Shown here one piece after another: positions 18,658 through 27,082 of a DNA stretch of 64,000 nt; position 1 is the stretch's first letter, and each line of letters starts with the position of its first letter. The translations under genes and the position numbers were made by a program. The notes under the pieces are model-generated. The model saw only the letters and a program-made list of their open reading frames with translations, did no database searches and had not been told where the DNA came from. The DNA is from JAVVHH01 sp963848035 (lineage in GTDB: Bacteria > Pseudomonadota > Alphaproteobacteria > Acetobacterales > Acetobacteraceae): assembly GCA_963848035.1 (NCBI GenBank), contig CAWKCD010000001.1, positions 4,216,001 through 4,280,000 on the forward strand, read 5' to 3'.

Positions 18658-19749
18658 ATGGCGGCGCCGACCGAAGCGGGATTGCGCGATGCGCTGAGGG
18701 CAGTCCGGGACATCCGGACCGGCCAGGACATCGTGGCGGCCGGGCTGATCGACAGCCTGCAAACCAAAGGTTCTCTGGTCCAACTCGTGCTCCGCGCCGA
18801 TCCCGGACAGCAGGCCGCGATGGAAAAACTCCGCCGCGAAGCCGAGGACGTGCTCGCCCGCCAGCCCGGCGTCAGCAACGCCAGCGTCATCCTCACCGCC
18901 CACCGCCCGCCTCCCCCGGCTGCCGCCCCGGCAGCCCCCCCGGCCGCTCGCCCGACCCTGCTGCCCGACGCCCGCTACGTCGTCGCCGTCGCCTCCGGCA
19001 AGGGCGGCGTCGGCAAATCCACCACCGCCGTCAACCTCGCCGTCTCCCTCGCCCGCGCCGGCCACAAGGTCGGCCTGCTCGACGCCGACATCTACGGCCC
19101 CAGCCTGCCCCGCATGCTCGGCATCTCCGGCAAGCCCCCGATCCAGGACGGCAAGATGGTCCCGATCGATGTCTGGGGCCTCAAAGCCATGTCCATCGGC
19201 CTCCTCGTCGACCCCGACAGCGCCATGATCTGGCGCGGCCCCATGGTCATGAGCGCCCTCGAGCAGATGATGACCCAGGTCCATTGGGGCCCGCTCGACA
19301 TCATGATCGTCGACATGCCCCCCGGCACCGGCGACGCCCAGCTCACCATGGCCCAGCGCGTCCGCCTCGCCGGCGCCGTCATCGTCTCCACCCCGCAGGA
19401 CATCGCGCTGATCGACGCCCGCCGCGGCGTCCGCATGTTCGAGAAGGTCATGGTCCCCGTCCTCGGCCTGATCGAGAACATGAGCAGCTTCGCCTGCCCC
19501 CATTGCGGCGAGGTCTCCCACCTCTTCGGCCATGGCGGCGCCCGCCGCGAAGCCGACACGCTCGGCGTCCCCTTCCTCGGCGAAGTGCCCCTGCTGCTCG
19601 ACATCCGCGAGACCAGCGACGCCGGCACCCCCATCGCCGCCGCCGCGCCCGACGGCCCCGCCGCCCAAGCCTACGCCGCCATCGCCGCCCAGATCTGGAC
19701 CAGCCTAGCCGCCACCACCCGCACCCGCCCCGTCATCGTCGACGACTGA
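18658..19749 (+). CDS. apbC: Iron-sulfur cluster carrier protein Mrp/ApbC (P-loop NTPase)
   Basis: Cytoplasmic ATPase that binds and hands on Fe-S clusters. The 363-residue protein has an N-terminal MIP18/DUF59-like domain (about 1-80), a Pro/Ala linker, and the ParA/MinD-type NTPase domain with the deviant Walker A SGKGGVGKSTTAVN near residue 115 and LDADIYGPSLPRML. CPHCGEVSHLFG contains the CxxC that bridges a cluster in the dimer. It is transcribed divergently from hflK across about 100 bp, which must hold both promoters. Confidence 0.95.
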   Translation: MAAPTEAGLRDALRAVRDIRTGQDIVAAGLIDSLQTKGSLVQLVLRADPGQQAAMEKLRREAEDVLARQPGVSNASVILTAHRPPPPAAAPAAPPAARPTLLPDARYVVAVASGKGGVGKSTTAVNLAVSLARAGHKVGLLDADIYGPSLPRMLGISGKPPIQDGKMVPIDVWGLKAMSIGLLVDPDSAMIWRGPMVMSALEQMMTQVHWGPLDIMIVDMPPGTGDAQLTMAQRVRLAGAVIVSTPQDIALIDARRGVRMFEKVMVPVLGLIENMSSFACPHCGEVSHLFGHGGARREADTLGVPFLGEVPLLLDIRETSDAGTPIAAAAPDGPAAQAYAAIAAQIWTSLAATTRTRPVIVDD

Positions 19750-19880
19750 TCCGTCACGCCCCCGCCCCCAACAAACCCCCGGCCGCCAGGAGCCAGCCCC
19801 AAAAGCTGTCATGGCGAGTCGGCTGGCGTGGGTTTGCGAGCACCGCAGCGGAGCGGCCTTCTCGGCCGTGAGCAGCGGAG

Positions 19881-19968
19881 CGCAGCAAATACGCGTCAGA
19901 CGGCCGCCAGGGCAGCTTTTGCCACGCAGCAAACACGCGTCAGACGGCCGCCAGGGCAGCTTTTGCCA
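19881..19968. repeat. 44-bp tandem repeat, two copies, in an intergenic region
   Basis: Two head-to-tail copies of a 44-bp unit (19881-19924 and 19925-19968) differ by one base (T/C at the tenth position of each unit). The unit contains CGTCAGACGGCCGCC and GGCAGCTTTTGCCA; the latter is partly self-complementary. The repeats lie between convergent apbC and the GST gene, 7 bp past the GST stop. The rest of this 225-bp gap (19750-19880) shows no gene. Confidence 0.85.
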
Positions 19969-19974
19969 CGAAGG

Positions 19975-20631
19975 CTAGAATTCGACTTCTAGCTCTTGTA
20001 CCTCCAACGGCTCCCGCAGCGCCGCGGTCGTCCACTCCACCATGTCCGGCAACGCCAGGATCATCCGCACATACCGCTCGCACAGCGGGTCCACCGCCAC
20101 GTCATACGTCCGCAGCCGCGTGCAGACCGGCGCGTACATCGCATCCGCCAAGCTGAACCGATCGCCGAACAGGAACGGCCCGCCCCACCGCCCGAGGCAA
20201 TCCCGCCAAATCGTCAGGATCCGGTCGATATCAGCCCGCGCGCTCGACCACACGATGAAGCCCGGCCGGTGGCTCCGCAGGTTCATCGGCAACGCGGCCC
20301 GCAGCGCCGCGAACCCCGAATGCATCTCCCCCGAGATCGACCAGCACCGCGCCCGCGCCACCCGGTCTTCGGGCAACATCCGCGCCTCGGGGAAGCGCTC
20401 GTTCAGATACGCCGCCATCCCCATCGTGTCCCAAACCTCGAGCCCCTCATGGGTCAGGCACGGCACCAGCGTCGACGATGATTTCAGCAGCAATTCCTGC
20501 CGCGCCGCCTCGTCGCTCTCCGCGACGATCACCTCCTGCACCGCCAACCCCGCCAACCGCGTGATCAGCCATCCCCGCAGGCACCAGGACGAATAATTCT
20601 TGCTGCTGATCGTGAGCGTTGCGTCAGCCAT
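19975..20631 (-). CDS. Glutathione S-transferase family protein
   Basis: The 218-residue protein has a thioredoxin-fold N-terminal domain (TLTISSKNYSSWCLRGWL, with a Ser in the usual catalytic position; VPCLTHEGLEVWDTMGMAAYL, the cis-Pro and GSH-binding segment) and an all-helical C-terminal domain ending in FLFGDRFSLADAMYAPV. It probably conjugates or reduces small molecules with glutathione; the substrate is unknown. The ATG at 20631 is chosen because GGAGG lies a few bases before it and an upstream in-frame ATG would add an unusual basic extension. Confidence 0.88.
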   Translation of the reverse strand: MADATLTISSKNYSSWCLRGWLITRLAGLAVQEVIVAESDEAARQELLLKSSSTLVPCLTHEGLEVWDTMGMAAYLNERFPEARMLPEDRVARARCWSISGEMHSGFAALRAALPMNLRSHRPGFIVWSSARADIDRILTIWRDCLGRWGGPFLFGDRFSLADAMYAPVCTRLRTYDVAVDPLCERYVRMILALPDMVEWTTAALREPLEVQELEVEF

Positions 20632-20708
20632 TTTTGCCGCCTCCGAATCGCGCCACACCGGATGCAGCGGTCGGCAACGGCCATGCAAAATTCAAGCCGT
20701 CGGCCGGA

Positions 20709-21590
20709 CTACCCCCCAGCCAGCGCCGCGTCGATCTCCGCCCGGAACGGCAGGCTACTCTGCGAACCCCGCCGGCCGCAACAAAGTCCGGCCGCCACGC
20801 TGGCCCGCTCCAGCGCCGCCGGCAGCGCCAAGCCCCGGTCCAGCCCCGCCGCCAGCACGCCGGTGTAGCAATCGCCCGCCGCCGTGGTGTCGACCACCGT
20901 CACCGCCAGCGCCGGCACCAACCCGGCGCCCTCATGCCCCGCATAGGCCGAGCCCCGCTCCCCCAGCGTCCGCACCACGGTCGTCCCCAGCGCCACCTGG
21001 ATCGCGCCCTCGTCCACGCCCAGGAACCGCGCCAACCACGCCGCCTCGTGCTCGTTGACCACCAGCACGTCGACCAGCCGCAACACCGCCGGGTCCAGCG
21101 GCCCGGCCGGCGCGAGATTGAGCACCACCCGCGACCCGGCGGCATGCGCCCTGCGGATCAGCGTCTCCGTCTCGATCGGATCCACCTCCCGCTGCAGCAC
21201 CAGCACCGTCCCCGGCCCCAGCAGCGCATCCTCCACCGCATCCGCCCGCGCCCGCAGATTAGCGCCCGAGCCCACCGCGATCAGGTTGCGCCCCGCCCGG
21301 TCCGTGCAGATCGCCGCACACCCCGTCGCCTGCTCGACCGCCTGCACCCGCTGCAGGTTCACCCCCGCGTCCCGCAGCAGATCCAGCGCCGCGCCGGCCA
21401 GCGCATCGCGCCCGACCGCCCCCACCATCGTCACCTCGGCGCCGTCCCGCGCCGCCGCCGCCGCCTGGTTCGCCCCCTTGCCGCCGGGCTGGATCAGCAC
21501 CCCCGGCCCCAGCACCGTCTCGCCCGCGGTCGGCAGCCGCTCCAGCGCGAAGATCATATCGACATTGATAGAACCGAAAACCAAGATCAC
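20709..21590 (-). CDS. rbsK: Ribokinase
   Basis: PfkB-family sugar kinase of 293 residues, phosphorylating D-ribose to ribose 5-phosphate. The signature IQPGGKGANQAAAAA (sugar binding) and DTTAAGDCYTG (with the catalytic base Asp and anion hole) match ribokinase rather than fructokinase, and N-terminal FGSINVDMIF is typical. The start is a GTG at 21590 with GAGGG about 8 bases upstream, 11 bp after the thyX stop, so it is likely co-transcribed with thyX. A longer frame upstream overlaps thyX and is not family-like. No ribose transporter is nearby. Confidence 0.92.
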   Translation of the reverse strand: MILVFGSINVDMIFALERLPTAGETVLGPGVLIQPGGKGANQAAAAARDGAEVTMVGAVGRDALAGAALDLLRDAGVNLQRVQAVEQATGCAAICTDRAGRNLIAVGSGANLRARADAVEDALLGPGTVLVLQREVDPIETETLIRRAHAAGSRVVLNLAPAGPLDPAVLRLVDVLVVNEHEAAWLARFLGVDEGAIQVALGTTVVRTLGERGSAYAGHEGAGLVPALAVTVVDTTAAGDCYTGVLAAGLDRGLALPAALERASVAAGLCCGRRGSQSSLPFRAEIDAALAGG

Positions 21591-21601
21591 GACGTCTGCC
21601 C

Positions 21602-22525
21602 TCAAGCCCGGCCCAACATCTCCATCAGCTCGCCCCACTCGCGTTTCGACAAGCCGCTCCCCGCCTGCTCCACCGCCTCGCCCGCGAGCATCCGCCGCAC
21701 CACGCCCAGCATCGTCGCCGACAATGTCGCCGCCCCCAGCCGGTAATCCTCGAATGCCGCGAACGTCGCCGGCACCCAAGCCTTCACCGTATCCAGCATC
21801 GCGTCCGCATAGACGCGGATCTCATACTGCGCATGCGAATCCGCCCGCAACGACAGGAAACCGAGCAGATTGTGCAGGTCGGTCTTCCAATACCATTGCG
21901 TATACGTGTTCAGCGTCAAATTCATCCGCGCCAGCTCCCGCGCCAAACCCTTCCGCGCCGGATCCGCCCCGTCCTCGTTCAGCATCAGCGCGTAGTTGTC
22001 GTACGTCCGCGTCGCATCCTCGCGCAGCATCTCGAGCACGGCCTCCGCCTCGTCGCCCTCCAGCACCTCGCCCCGGCCCTGCCGGTTGTTGCTGCTCTGC
22101 GCCGCCAGATGCTCGCGCCCTGGCAGGTAGAACTCCCGGTCCAGGATCGAATACCGCGCCGAATACTCGTTCACGTTCGCCGTCCGGTGCCGGATCCACT
22201 GCCGCGCCACGAAGATCGGCAGCTTCACGTGATATTTGATCTCGCACATCTCGAACGGCGTGCTGTGCCGGTGCCGCATCAGATACCGGATCAACCCCGC
22301 ATCCTCGCTGACCCGGCGCGTGCCCCGCCCGTAGCTCACCCGCGCCGCCTGAACCACCGCCGCGTCGTCGCCCATGTAGTCCACGACCCGAACGAACCCA
22401 TGATCGAGCACCGGCAGCGCCTGATACAGCAGCGCCTCCAGCGCCGGCACCGTCGCCCGCTTGGTCATGGATTCGGCGGCACGCTGCTGTTCGATCTCGG
22501 CGAGCTGGTCTGGCGTCAAAGGCAT
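21602..22525 (-). CDS. thyX: FAD-dependent thymidylate synthase ThyX
   Basis: ThyX makes dTMP from dUMP using methylene-tetrahydrofolate and FADH2. The 307-residue protein carries the diagnostic RHRTANVNEYS (RHRx7S) flavin/nucleotide motif near the middle, preceded by a second RHRHSTPFE block that binds FAD. It is longer than minimal ThyX (about 220 residues), as in many alphaproteobacteria. No thyA is seen in the window, so this may be the organism's dTMP source. Confidence 0.96.
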   Translation of the reverse strand: MPLTPDQLAEIEQQRAAESMTKRATVPALEALLYQALPVLDHGFVRVVDYMGDDAAVVQAARVSYGRGTRRVSEDAGLIRYLMRHRHSTPFEMCEIKYHVKLPIFVARQWIRHRTANVNEYSARYSILDREFYLPGREHLAAQSSNNRQGRGEVLEGDEAEAVLEMLREDATRTYDNYALMLNEDGADPARKGLARELARMNLTLNTYTQWYWKTDLHNLLGFLSLRADSHAQYEIRVYADAMLDTVKAWVPATFAAFEDYRLGAATLSATMLGVVRRMLAGEAVEQAGSGLSKREWGELMEMLGRA

Positions 22526-22607
22526 GGCGGATGCCTAACCGGATTCCCCCGATCTGGCGAGATGCGGTCCGCCTCGCGCAGGACTCGCAATCACCGCCGC
22601 GACGTCC

Positions 22608-22613
22608 TATTAT
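22608..22613 (+). promoter_or_regulatory. Possible -10 element of the tmRNA gene
   Basis: TATTAT lies about 7-10 bp before the likely 5' end of the tmRNA precursor. The matching -35 position (around 22585) is weak, so this is a candidate only. Confidence 0.35.
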
Positions 22614-22619
22614 CAATTC

Positions 22620-22890
22620 GTCGTCGGAAGCCGACTATGGTGATAAACGAAAGTTGGAATAAGCGTTGTGGACCCGGGGGCAGTGCCCGGCGCCTCCACC
22701 ACCCCAACCGGGGTATCGGGGGGCGAAACAGGCTCGACACGCGTGGTAAAGACCTTTCTTTTGCCCGGCATGATACCGCCGTTATCGGGTCATCCTACAA
22801 GTGCCAATGACAATCATGAGGCGCTCGCTATCGCTGCATAAGCGATAAGCGCGGTTCGGGGGGGCACCGGGCAACAGAAGCCCCCCTACT
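22620..22890 (+). ncRNA. ssrA: Transfer-messenger RNA, circularly permuted two-piece form
   Basis: tmRNA rescues stalled ribosomes and tags the nascent protein for degradation. The gene is permuted: the acceptor piece (about 22620-22701) comes first and ends in a T-arm (CCGGG stem, 7-nt loop, CCCGG) and encoded ACCA at 22698-22701; a spacer of about 17 nt follows; the coding piece starts at 22719 with GGGGGCG, which pairs with CGCCTCC (22691-22697) to form the acceptor stem. The tag frame starts at GCC 22803 and reads ANDNHEALAIAA, stop TAA at 22839. A hairpin wraps the stop codon (22827-22850), and a G/C run hairpin lies near the 3' end. Outer ends are approximate. Confidence 0.93.
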
Positions 22891-22945
22891 TCCCTCCGAC
22901 TGCGTACGGTTTGCTTTCCCGCCGCTTGCCGCTAAACCCCCGCCC

Positions 22946-23488
22946 ATGGAAGATGATGCCCAAGGCGGCCCGCCGCAGCGGCCCGAAAGCCTGCTCCCCT
23001 ACGATCTCTGGATCGAGGAGGCGCACCGCAAGGTCGTCGTGCTCGCCCTCAAATACGTCGCCGAGAACGGTTTCCCCGGCGAACACCATTTCTACGTCTC
23101 GTTCCGGACCGACGCCCGCGGCGTCGTCATCCCCCAACGCCTGCTCGCCCAATACCCGCACGAGATCACCATCGTGCTGCAGCACCAGTTCTGGGACCTC
23201 AAGATCGACGATACCGGCCACGAATTTTCCGTCGGCCTGTCCTTCGGCGGCATCCCGACCACGCTGATCGTGCCCTTCGACGCACTCACCGCCTTCGCCG
23301 ATCCGCAAGTCCAGTTCCAGGTCCGCTTCACCCCGCCGCCCGAGCTGCCGGCCAACGACGCCCAGGCCGAAGCCGCCGCCGACCCCAAAGCCGAACCCGA
23401 GGAAACCGAGGAAGGCCCGCCCTCGAGCGAACCGCAGGTCGTCAGTCTCGACGCTTTCCGCAAGCGCCCGCCCAACAAGGACAGCTAG
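22946..23488 (+). CDS. sspB: ClpXP adaptor SspB (alphaproteobacterial type)
   Basis: SspB binds ssrA-tagged proteins and tethers them to ClpX for degradation. The 180-residue protein has the SspB fold over about residues 18-130 (LPYDLWIEEAHRKVVVLAL, HFYVSFRTDARGVVIP, TIVLQHQFWDL, FSVGLSFGG). An acidic disordered linker of about 35 residues follows, then VVSLDAFRKRPP, the short conserved tail that docks onto ClpX. It lies about 55 bp downstream of the tmRNA on the same strand, so the tag and its reader are neighbours. A fumarase gene begins 2 bp after its stop. Confidence 0.93.
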   Translation: MEDDAQGGPPQRPESLLPYDLWIEEAHRKVVVLALKYVAENGFPGEHHFYVSFRTDARGVVIPQRLLAQYPHEITIVLQHQFWDLKIDDTGHEFSVGLSFGGIPTTLIVPFDALTAFADPQVQFQVRFTPPPELPANDAQAEAAADPKAEPEETEEGPPSSEPQVVSLDAFRKRPPNKDS

Positions 23489-23490
23489 GC

Positions 23491-25149
23491 ATGAACGCGC
23501 CCGCCTCTCCGAGCCAAACCCGCCCGGCCAACTTCCTCTATTCCCCGATGTTCCCGCTCGGCGAGCGCGACATCGCCTGGCGCAAGCTCGAGATCGCCGG
23601 CGTCTCCACCGCCACCTGCGACGGCCAGACCGTCCTGCGCGTCAAGCCCGAAGCGCTCAGCGACCTCGCCTTCCAGGCCTTCCGCGACATCTCCCACCTG
23701 CTCCGCCCCTCCCACCTGCGGATGCTCGCCTCGATCCTCGACGATCCCGAAGCCAGCGCCAACGACCGCTTCGTCGCGCTCGACCTCCTGAAAAACGCCA
23801 ACATCGCCGCCGGCGGCGTCCTGCCCATGTGCCAGGACACCGGCACCGCCCTCGTCTTCGGCAAGAAAGGCCAGCGCGTCTGGGTCGAGGGCGACGAGGA
23901 GGAAGCCATCTCCTGGGGCGTCCACCGCACCTACACCGAGACCAACCTGCGCTACTCGCAAATGGCCCCGCTCTCGATGTTCGACGAGGTCAACACCGGC
24001 AACAACCTGCCCGTCCAGTTCGACATCATGGCCGCCCCCGGCCACGACCATGCCGACGAGATGAGCCTGATGTTCATCGCCAAGGGCGGCGGCTCGGCCA
24101 ACAAGTTCTTCCTGTTCCAGGAGACCCGCGCGATCCTGAACCCGGAAAAACTCCTCGCCTACCTCGAGACCAAGATCAAAACCCTCGGCACCTCGGCCTG
24201 CCCGCCCTACCACCTCTCCATCGTCATCGGCGGCACCTCGGCCGACCTCTGCCTCAAGACCTGCAAGCTCGCCTCCACCAAATACCTCGACCCGCTCCCC
24301 ACCGAAGGCGGCAAATCCGCCCACGCCTTCCGCGACGTCGACATGGAGCGCCAGGTCCTCGAGCTCACCCGCCGCATCGGCATCGGCGCCCAGTTCGGCG
24401 GCAAGTATTTCTGCCACGACGTCCGCGTCGTCCGCCTGCCTCGCCACGGCGCCAGCCTCCCCGTCGCCATCGGCGTCTCCTGCAGCGCCGACCGCCAGAT
24501 CCTGGCCAAGCTCACCCCCGAGGGCATCTTCCTCGAACAGCTCGAGACCGACCCCTCCAAATACCTCCCCGAGACCACCCACGAGGACCTGCCCGGCGAC
24601 ACCGTCCGCATCGACCTCAACCAGCCGATGGACGCGATCCGCCGCACCCTCTCCCAATACCCGGTCAAGACCCGCGTCATGCTCTCCGGCCCCATGGTCG
24701 TCGCCCGCGACATCGCCCACGCCAAGCTGAAGGAGCGGCTCGACCGCGGCGAAGGCCTGCCCGACTACATCAAGGACCACCCCGTCTATTACGCCGGCCC
24801 CGCCAAGACCCCCGCCGGCATGGCCACCGGCAGCTTCGGCCCCACCACCGCCGGGCGCATGGACAGCTACGTCGCCGACTTCCAGCGCGCCGGCGGCTCC
24901 TTCGTCATGCTCGCCAAGGGCAACCGCTCCCGCGCCGTCCGCGACGCCTGCAAGGCCTATGGCGGCTTCTATCTCGGCAGCGTCGGCGGCCCCGCCGCCC
25001 GCCTCGCCCAGGACTGCATCAAAAAGGTCGAGGTCCTCGAATACCCCGAACTCGGCATGGAAGCCGTCTGGCGCATCGAGGTCGAGGACTTCCCCGCCTT
25101 CATCGTCACCGACGACAAGGGCAACGATTTCTACGATGGGCTCGCCTGA
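23491..25149 (+). CDS. Fumarate hydratase, class I (iron-sulfur)
   Basis: Interconverts fumarate and L-malate in the TCA cycle using a 4Fe-4S cluster. The 552-residue single-chain enzyme has the N-terminal domain with MCQDTGTALVFGKKG, whose Cys is a likely cluster ligand, further Cys in CLKTCKLAS and GVSCSADR as candidate ligands, and the C-terminal swivel domain with SGPMVVARDIAHAKL and HPVYYAGPAKTPAGM. It starts 2 bp after sspB and ends in TGATG shared with the next gene. A second, unrelated class II fumarase lies 4.5 kb downstream. Confidence 0.95.
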   Translation: MNAPASPSQTRPANFLYSPMFPLGERDIAWRKLEIAGVSTATCDGQTVLRVKPEALSDLAFQAFRDISHLLRPSHLRMLASILDDPEASANDRFVALDLLKNANIAAGGVLPMCQDTGTALVFGKKGQRVWVEGDEEEAISWGVHRTYTETNLRYSQMAPLSMFDEVNTGNNLPVQFDIMAAPGHDHADEMSLMFIAKGGGSANKFFLFQETRAILNPEKLLAYLETKIKTLGTSACPPYHLSIVIGGTSADLCLKTCKLASTKYLDPLPTEGGKSAHAFRDVDMERQVLELTRRIGIGAQFGGKYFCHDVRVVRLPRHGASLPVAIGVSCSADRQILAKLTPEGIFLEQLETDPSKYLPETTHEDLPGDTVRIDLNQPMDAIRRTLSQYPVKTRVMLSGPMVVARDIAHAKLKERLDRGEGLPDYIKDHPVYYAGPAKTPAGMATGSFGPTTAGRMDSYVADFQRAGGSFVMLAKGNRSRAVRDACKAYGGFYLGSVGGPAARLAQDCIKKVEVLEYPELGMEAVWRIEVEDFPAFIVTDDKGNDFYDGLA

Positions 25150-25550
25150 TGCGCTTCACCGTCGACCGTCTCGACCATCTCGTCATCAACGTCCACGACG
25201 TCGAGATCACCGCCTCCTGGTATCAGCGCGTCCTCGGCATGGAGGTCGAGGAGTTCGGCGAGGACCGCCGCACCGCGCTGAAATTCGGCGGCCAGAAGAT
25301 CAACCTCCGCCCCCATGACGCCGACCGCCACAAATGGGCCACCGGCAAATCCGCCGAGCCCGGCCACGCCGACCTCTGCTTCGTCACCGCCGTCGGCCCC
25401 GACCAGGTCGTCGCGCATCTCCACGGTTGCCGCGTCGCCATCGAAAGCGGCCCCATCGCCCGCGAAGGCGCCCTCGGCATGATGGAATCCGTCTATTGTC
25501 GCGACCCCGACGGCAACCTCGTCGAGATCGCCTCCTACCTCACCCGATGA
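25149..25550 (+). CDS. VOC (glyoxalase/bleomycin-resistance fold) family protein
   Basis: A 133-residue protein made of two beta-alpha-beta-beta-beta modules. RLDHLVINVHDVEITASWYQ supplies the first metal-binding His and YCRDPDGNLVEIASYL the C-terminal Glu, so it probably binds a divalent metal. The family includes glyoxalases, dioxygenases and resistance proteins, and substrate cannot be inferred. Its ATG overlaps the fumarase stop, and its stop overlaps the transporter start by ATGA. Confidence 0.88.
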   Translation: MRFTVDRLDHLVINVHDVEITASWYQRVLGMEVEEFGEDRRTALKFGGQKINLRPHDADRHKWATGKSAEPGHADLCFVTAVGPDQVVAHLHGCRVAIESGPIAREGALGMMESVYCRDPDGNLVEIASYLTR

Positions 25551-26083
25551 ACCGCGGCCTCGGCTGGGCGGCCCTCGCCGCCTTCCTCCTCTGCATCCCC
25601 CTCGCCAACTGGCTGATCGGCAATGTCGGCGCCGTCTGCATCCCGCAGGGACCCTGCGTCATCCCGGTCGCCCCCGGGCTGATGGCCCCCTCCGGCGTGC
25701 TCGCCGCCGGCGCCGCCCTCGTGCTGCGCGACGTCGTCCAGCGCTGCCTCGGCAAAGGCTGGAGCCTCGCCGCCATCCTCGCCGGCTCGGCCCTCTCCGC
25801 CATCCTCGCCCCCGCGCCCCTCGTCCTCGCCTCCACCCTCGCCTTCCTCCTCAGCGAACTCGCCGACTTCGCCGTCTACACCCCGCTCCAGCGCCGCCAG
25901 CTCGTCCTCGCCGTCGTCGCTTCCGCCGGCGTCGGCCTCGTCATCGACAGCCTCGTCTTCCTCTGGTTCGCCTTCCACAGCCTCGACTTCCTCGCCGGCC
26001 AGGTCGTCGGCAAGGCCTGGGCCGTCCTCTTCAGCCTCCCGCTGATCCGCTGGCTGCGCCGGGTCGCGCCCACGCCAGCGTGA
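25547..26083 (+). CDS. VUT family queuosine-precursor transporter (YhhQ-like)
   Basis: A 178-residue inner-membrane protein with about five to six hydrophobic segments. APGLMAPSGVLAAGAALVLRDVVQ is the family's hallmark region (PSG plus LRD). Relatives (YhhQ/QPTR, VUT family) import preQ0/preQ1. The next genes are queA, tgt, queF and queG, which supports the same role here. Start and stop overlap its neighbours by 4 bp, so translation is coupled throughout. Confidence 0.85.
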   Translation: MNRGLGWAALAAFLLCIPLANWLIGNVGAVCIPQGPCVIPVAPGLMAPSGVLAAGAALVLRDVVQRCLGKGWSLAAILAGSALSAILAPAPLVLASTLAFLLSELADFAVYTPLQRRQLVLAVVASAGVGLVIDSLVFLWFAFHSLDFLAGQVVGKAWAVLFSLPLIRWLRRVAPTPA

Positions 26084-27082
26084 AGCTCGCCGACTTCGAT
26101 TTCGACCTGCCCCCGGATCGGATCGCCCACACCCCCGCCCGCCCCCGCGACTCCGCCCGCCTGCTCCACGTCGGCGGCACGCTCGAGGACAGCCGCGTCG
26201 CCGACCTCCCCGCAACTCCTGCGCGACGGCGACCTCCTCGTCGCCAACGACACCCGAGTCATCCCCGCCCAACTCGAAGCCCGCCGCGGCGCCGCCCGCA
26301 TCGGCCTCACCCTCGACCAGCCCGCGCCCCGACGACACCTGGCACGCCCTCGCCCGCAACGCCCGCCGCCTCCGGCCCGGCGACCGCCTCACCTTCGACC
26401 GCGACCCCGCCCTACAAGCCGAAATCCTCGAACACCACGGCGACAGCGTCACCCTCCGCTTCAACGCGCCCCTTCGAGCGCGCCGCGCGCCCTCGCGCTG
26501 CCCCCCTACATCCACCGCCCCACCGGCCCGACGCCCGAAGACGCCGCCGACTACCAAACCGTCTTCGCCGCCCACCCCGGCGCCGTCGCCGCCCCCACCG
26601 CCGGCCTGCACTTCACCCCCGCCCTGCTCGACCGCCTCCAAGCCGCCGGCATCCCCCGCATCACCCTCACGCTCCACGTCGGCGCCGGCACCTTCCTCCC
26701 CGTCCGCACCGACGACACCGACGACCACCGCATGCACGCCGAACGCGGCCACATCACCCCAGCAGCCGCCGACGCCATCAACGCCGCCCGACGCATCGTC
26801 GCCGTCGGCACCACCTCGCTCCGCCTCATCGAATCCGCCGCCGACGAGACCGGCCGCGTCCACCCCTTCGACGGCGACACGCGCCTCTTCATCACCCCCG
26901 GCCACCGCTTCCGCCGCGTCGGCGCCCTGCTCACCAACTTCCACCTCCCCCGCTCCACCCTGTTCATGCTCGTCTGCGCCTTCGCCGGCACCGACCGCAT
27001 GCGCGCCGCCTACGCCCACGCCATCGCCGCCGGCTACCGCTTCTACAGCTACGGCGACGCCACCCTGCTGGAACGCGAATGA
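26080..27082 (+). pseudogene. queA: tRNA preQ1(34) S-adenosylmethionine ribosyltransferase-isomerase, four frameshifts
   Basis: QueA transfers and isomerises the ribosyl part of SAM onto preQ1 in tRNA, giving epoxyqueuosine. The gene starts with GTG at 26080 (MKLADFDFDLPPDRIAHTPA) and ends in HAIAAGYRFYSYGDATLLERE. The sequence between needs four one-base removals (near 26212, 26323, 26471 and 26484) to read through DLLVANDTRVIPAQL, DDTWHALARNARRLRPGD and LALPPYIHRPTGPTPEDAADY. The remainder (TAGLHFTPALLDRLQ, HVGAGTFLPVRTDD, TLFMLVCAFAG) is intact. Repaired length is 332 residues, the family norm. As given, the gene cannot make a full QueA. Confidence 0.87.

Noticed and set aside
18559..18658. 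The longer hflK start at 18658
   Set aside because: The extra residues are not HflK-like, whereas another frame gives the family's Gly/Asn beginning at 18558; a one-base gap in a G run explains the difference.
19881..19968. CRISPR array
   Set aside because: Only two directly abutting copies with no spacers and no cas genes.
25149..26080. preQ1 riboswitch ahead of the queuosine genes
   Set aside because: Genes overlap by 4 bp all the way from the fumarase, leaving no leader in which a riboswitch could lie.
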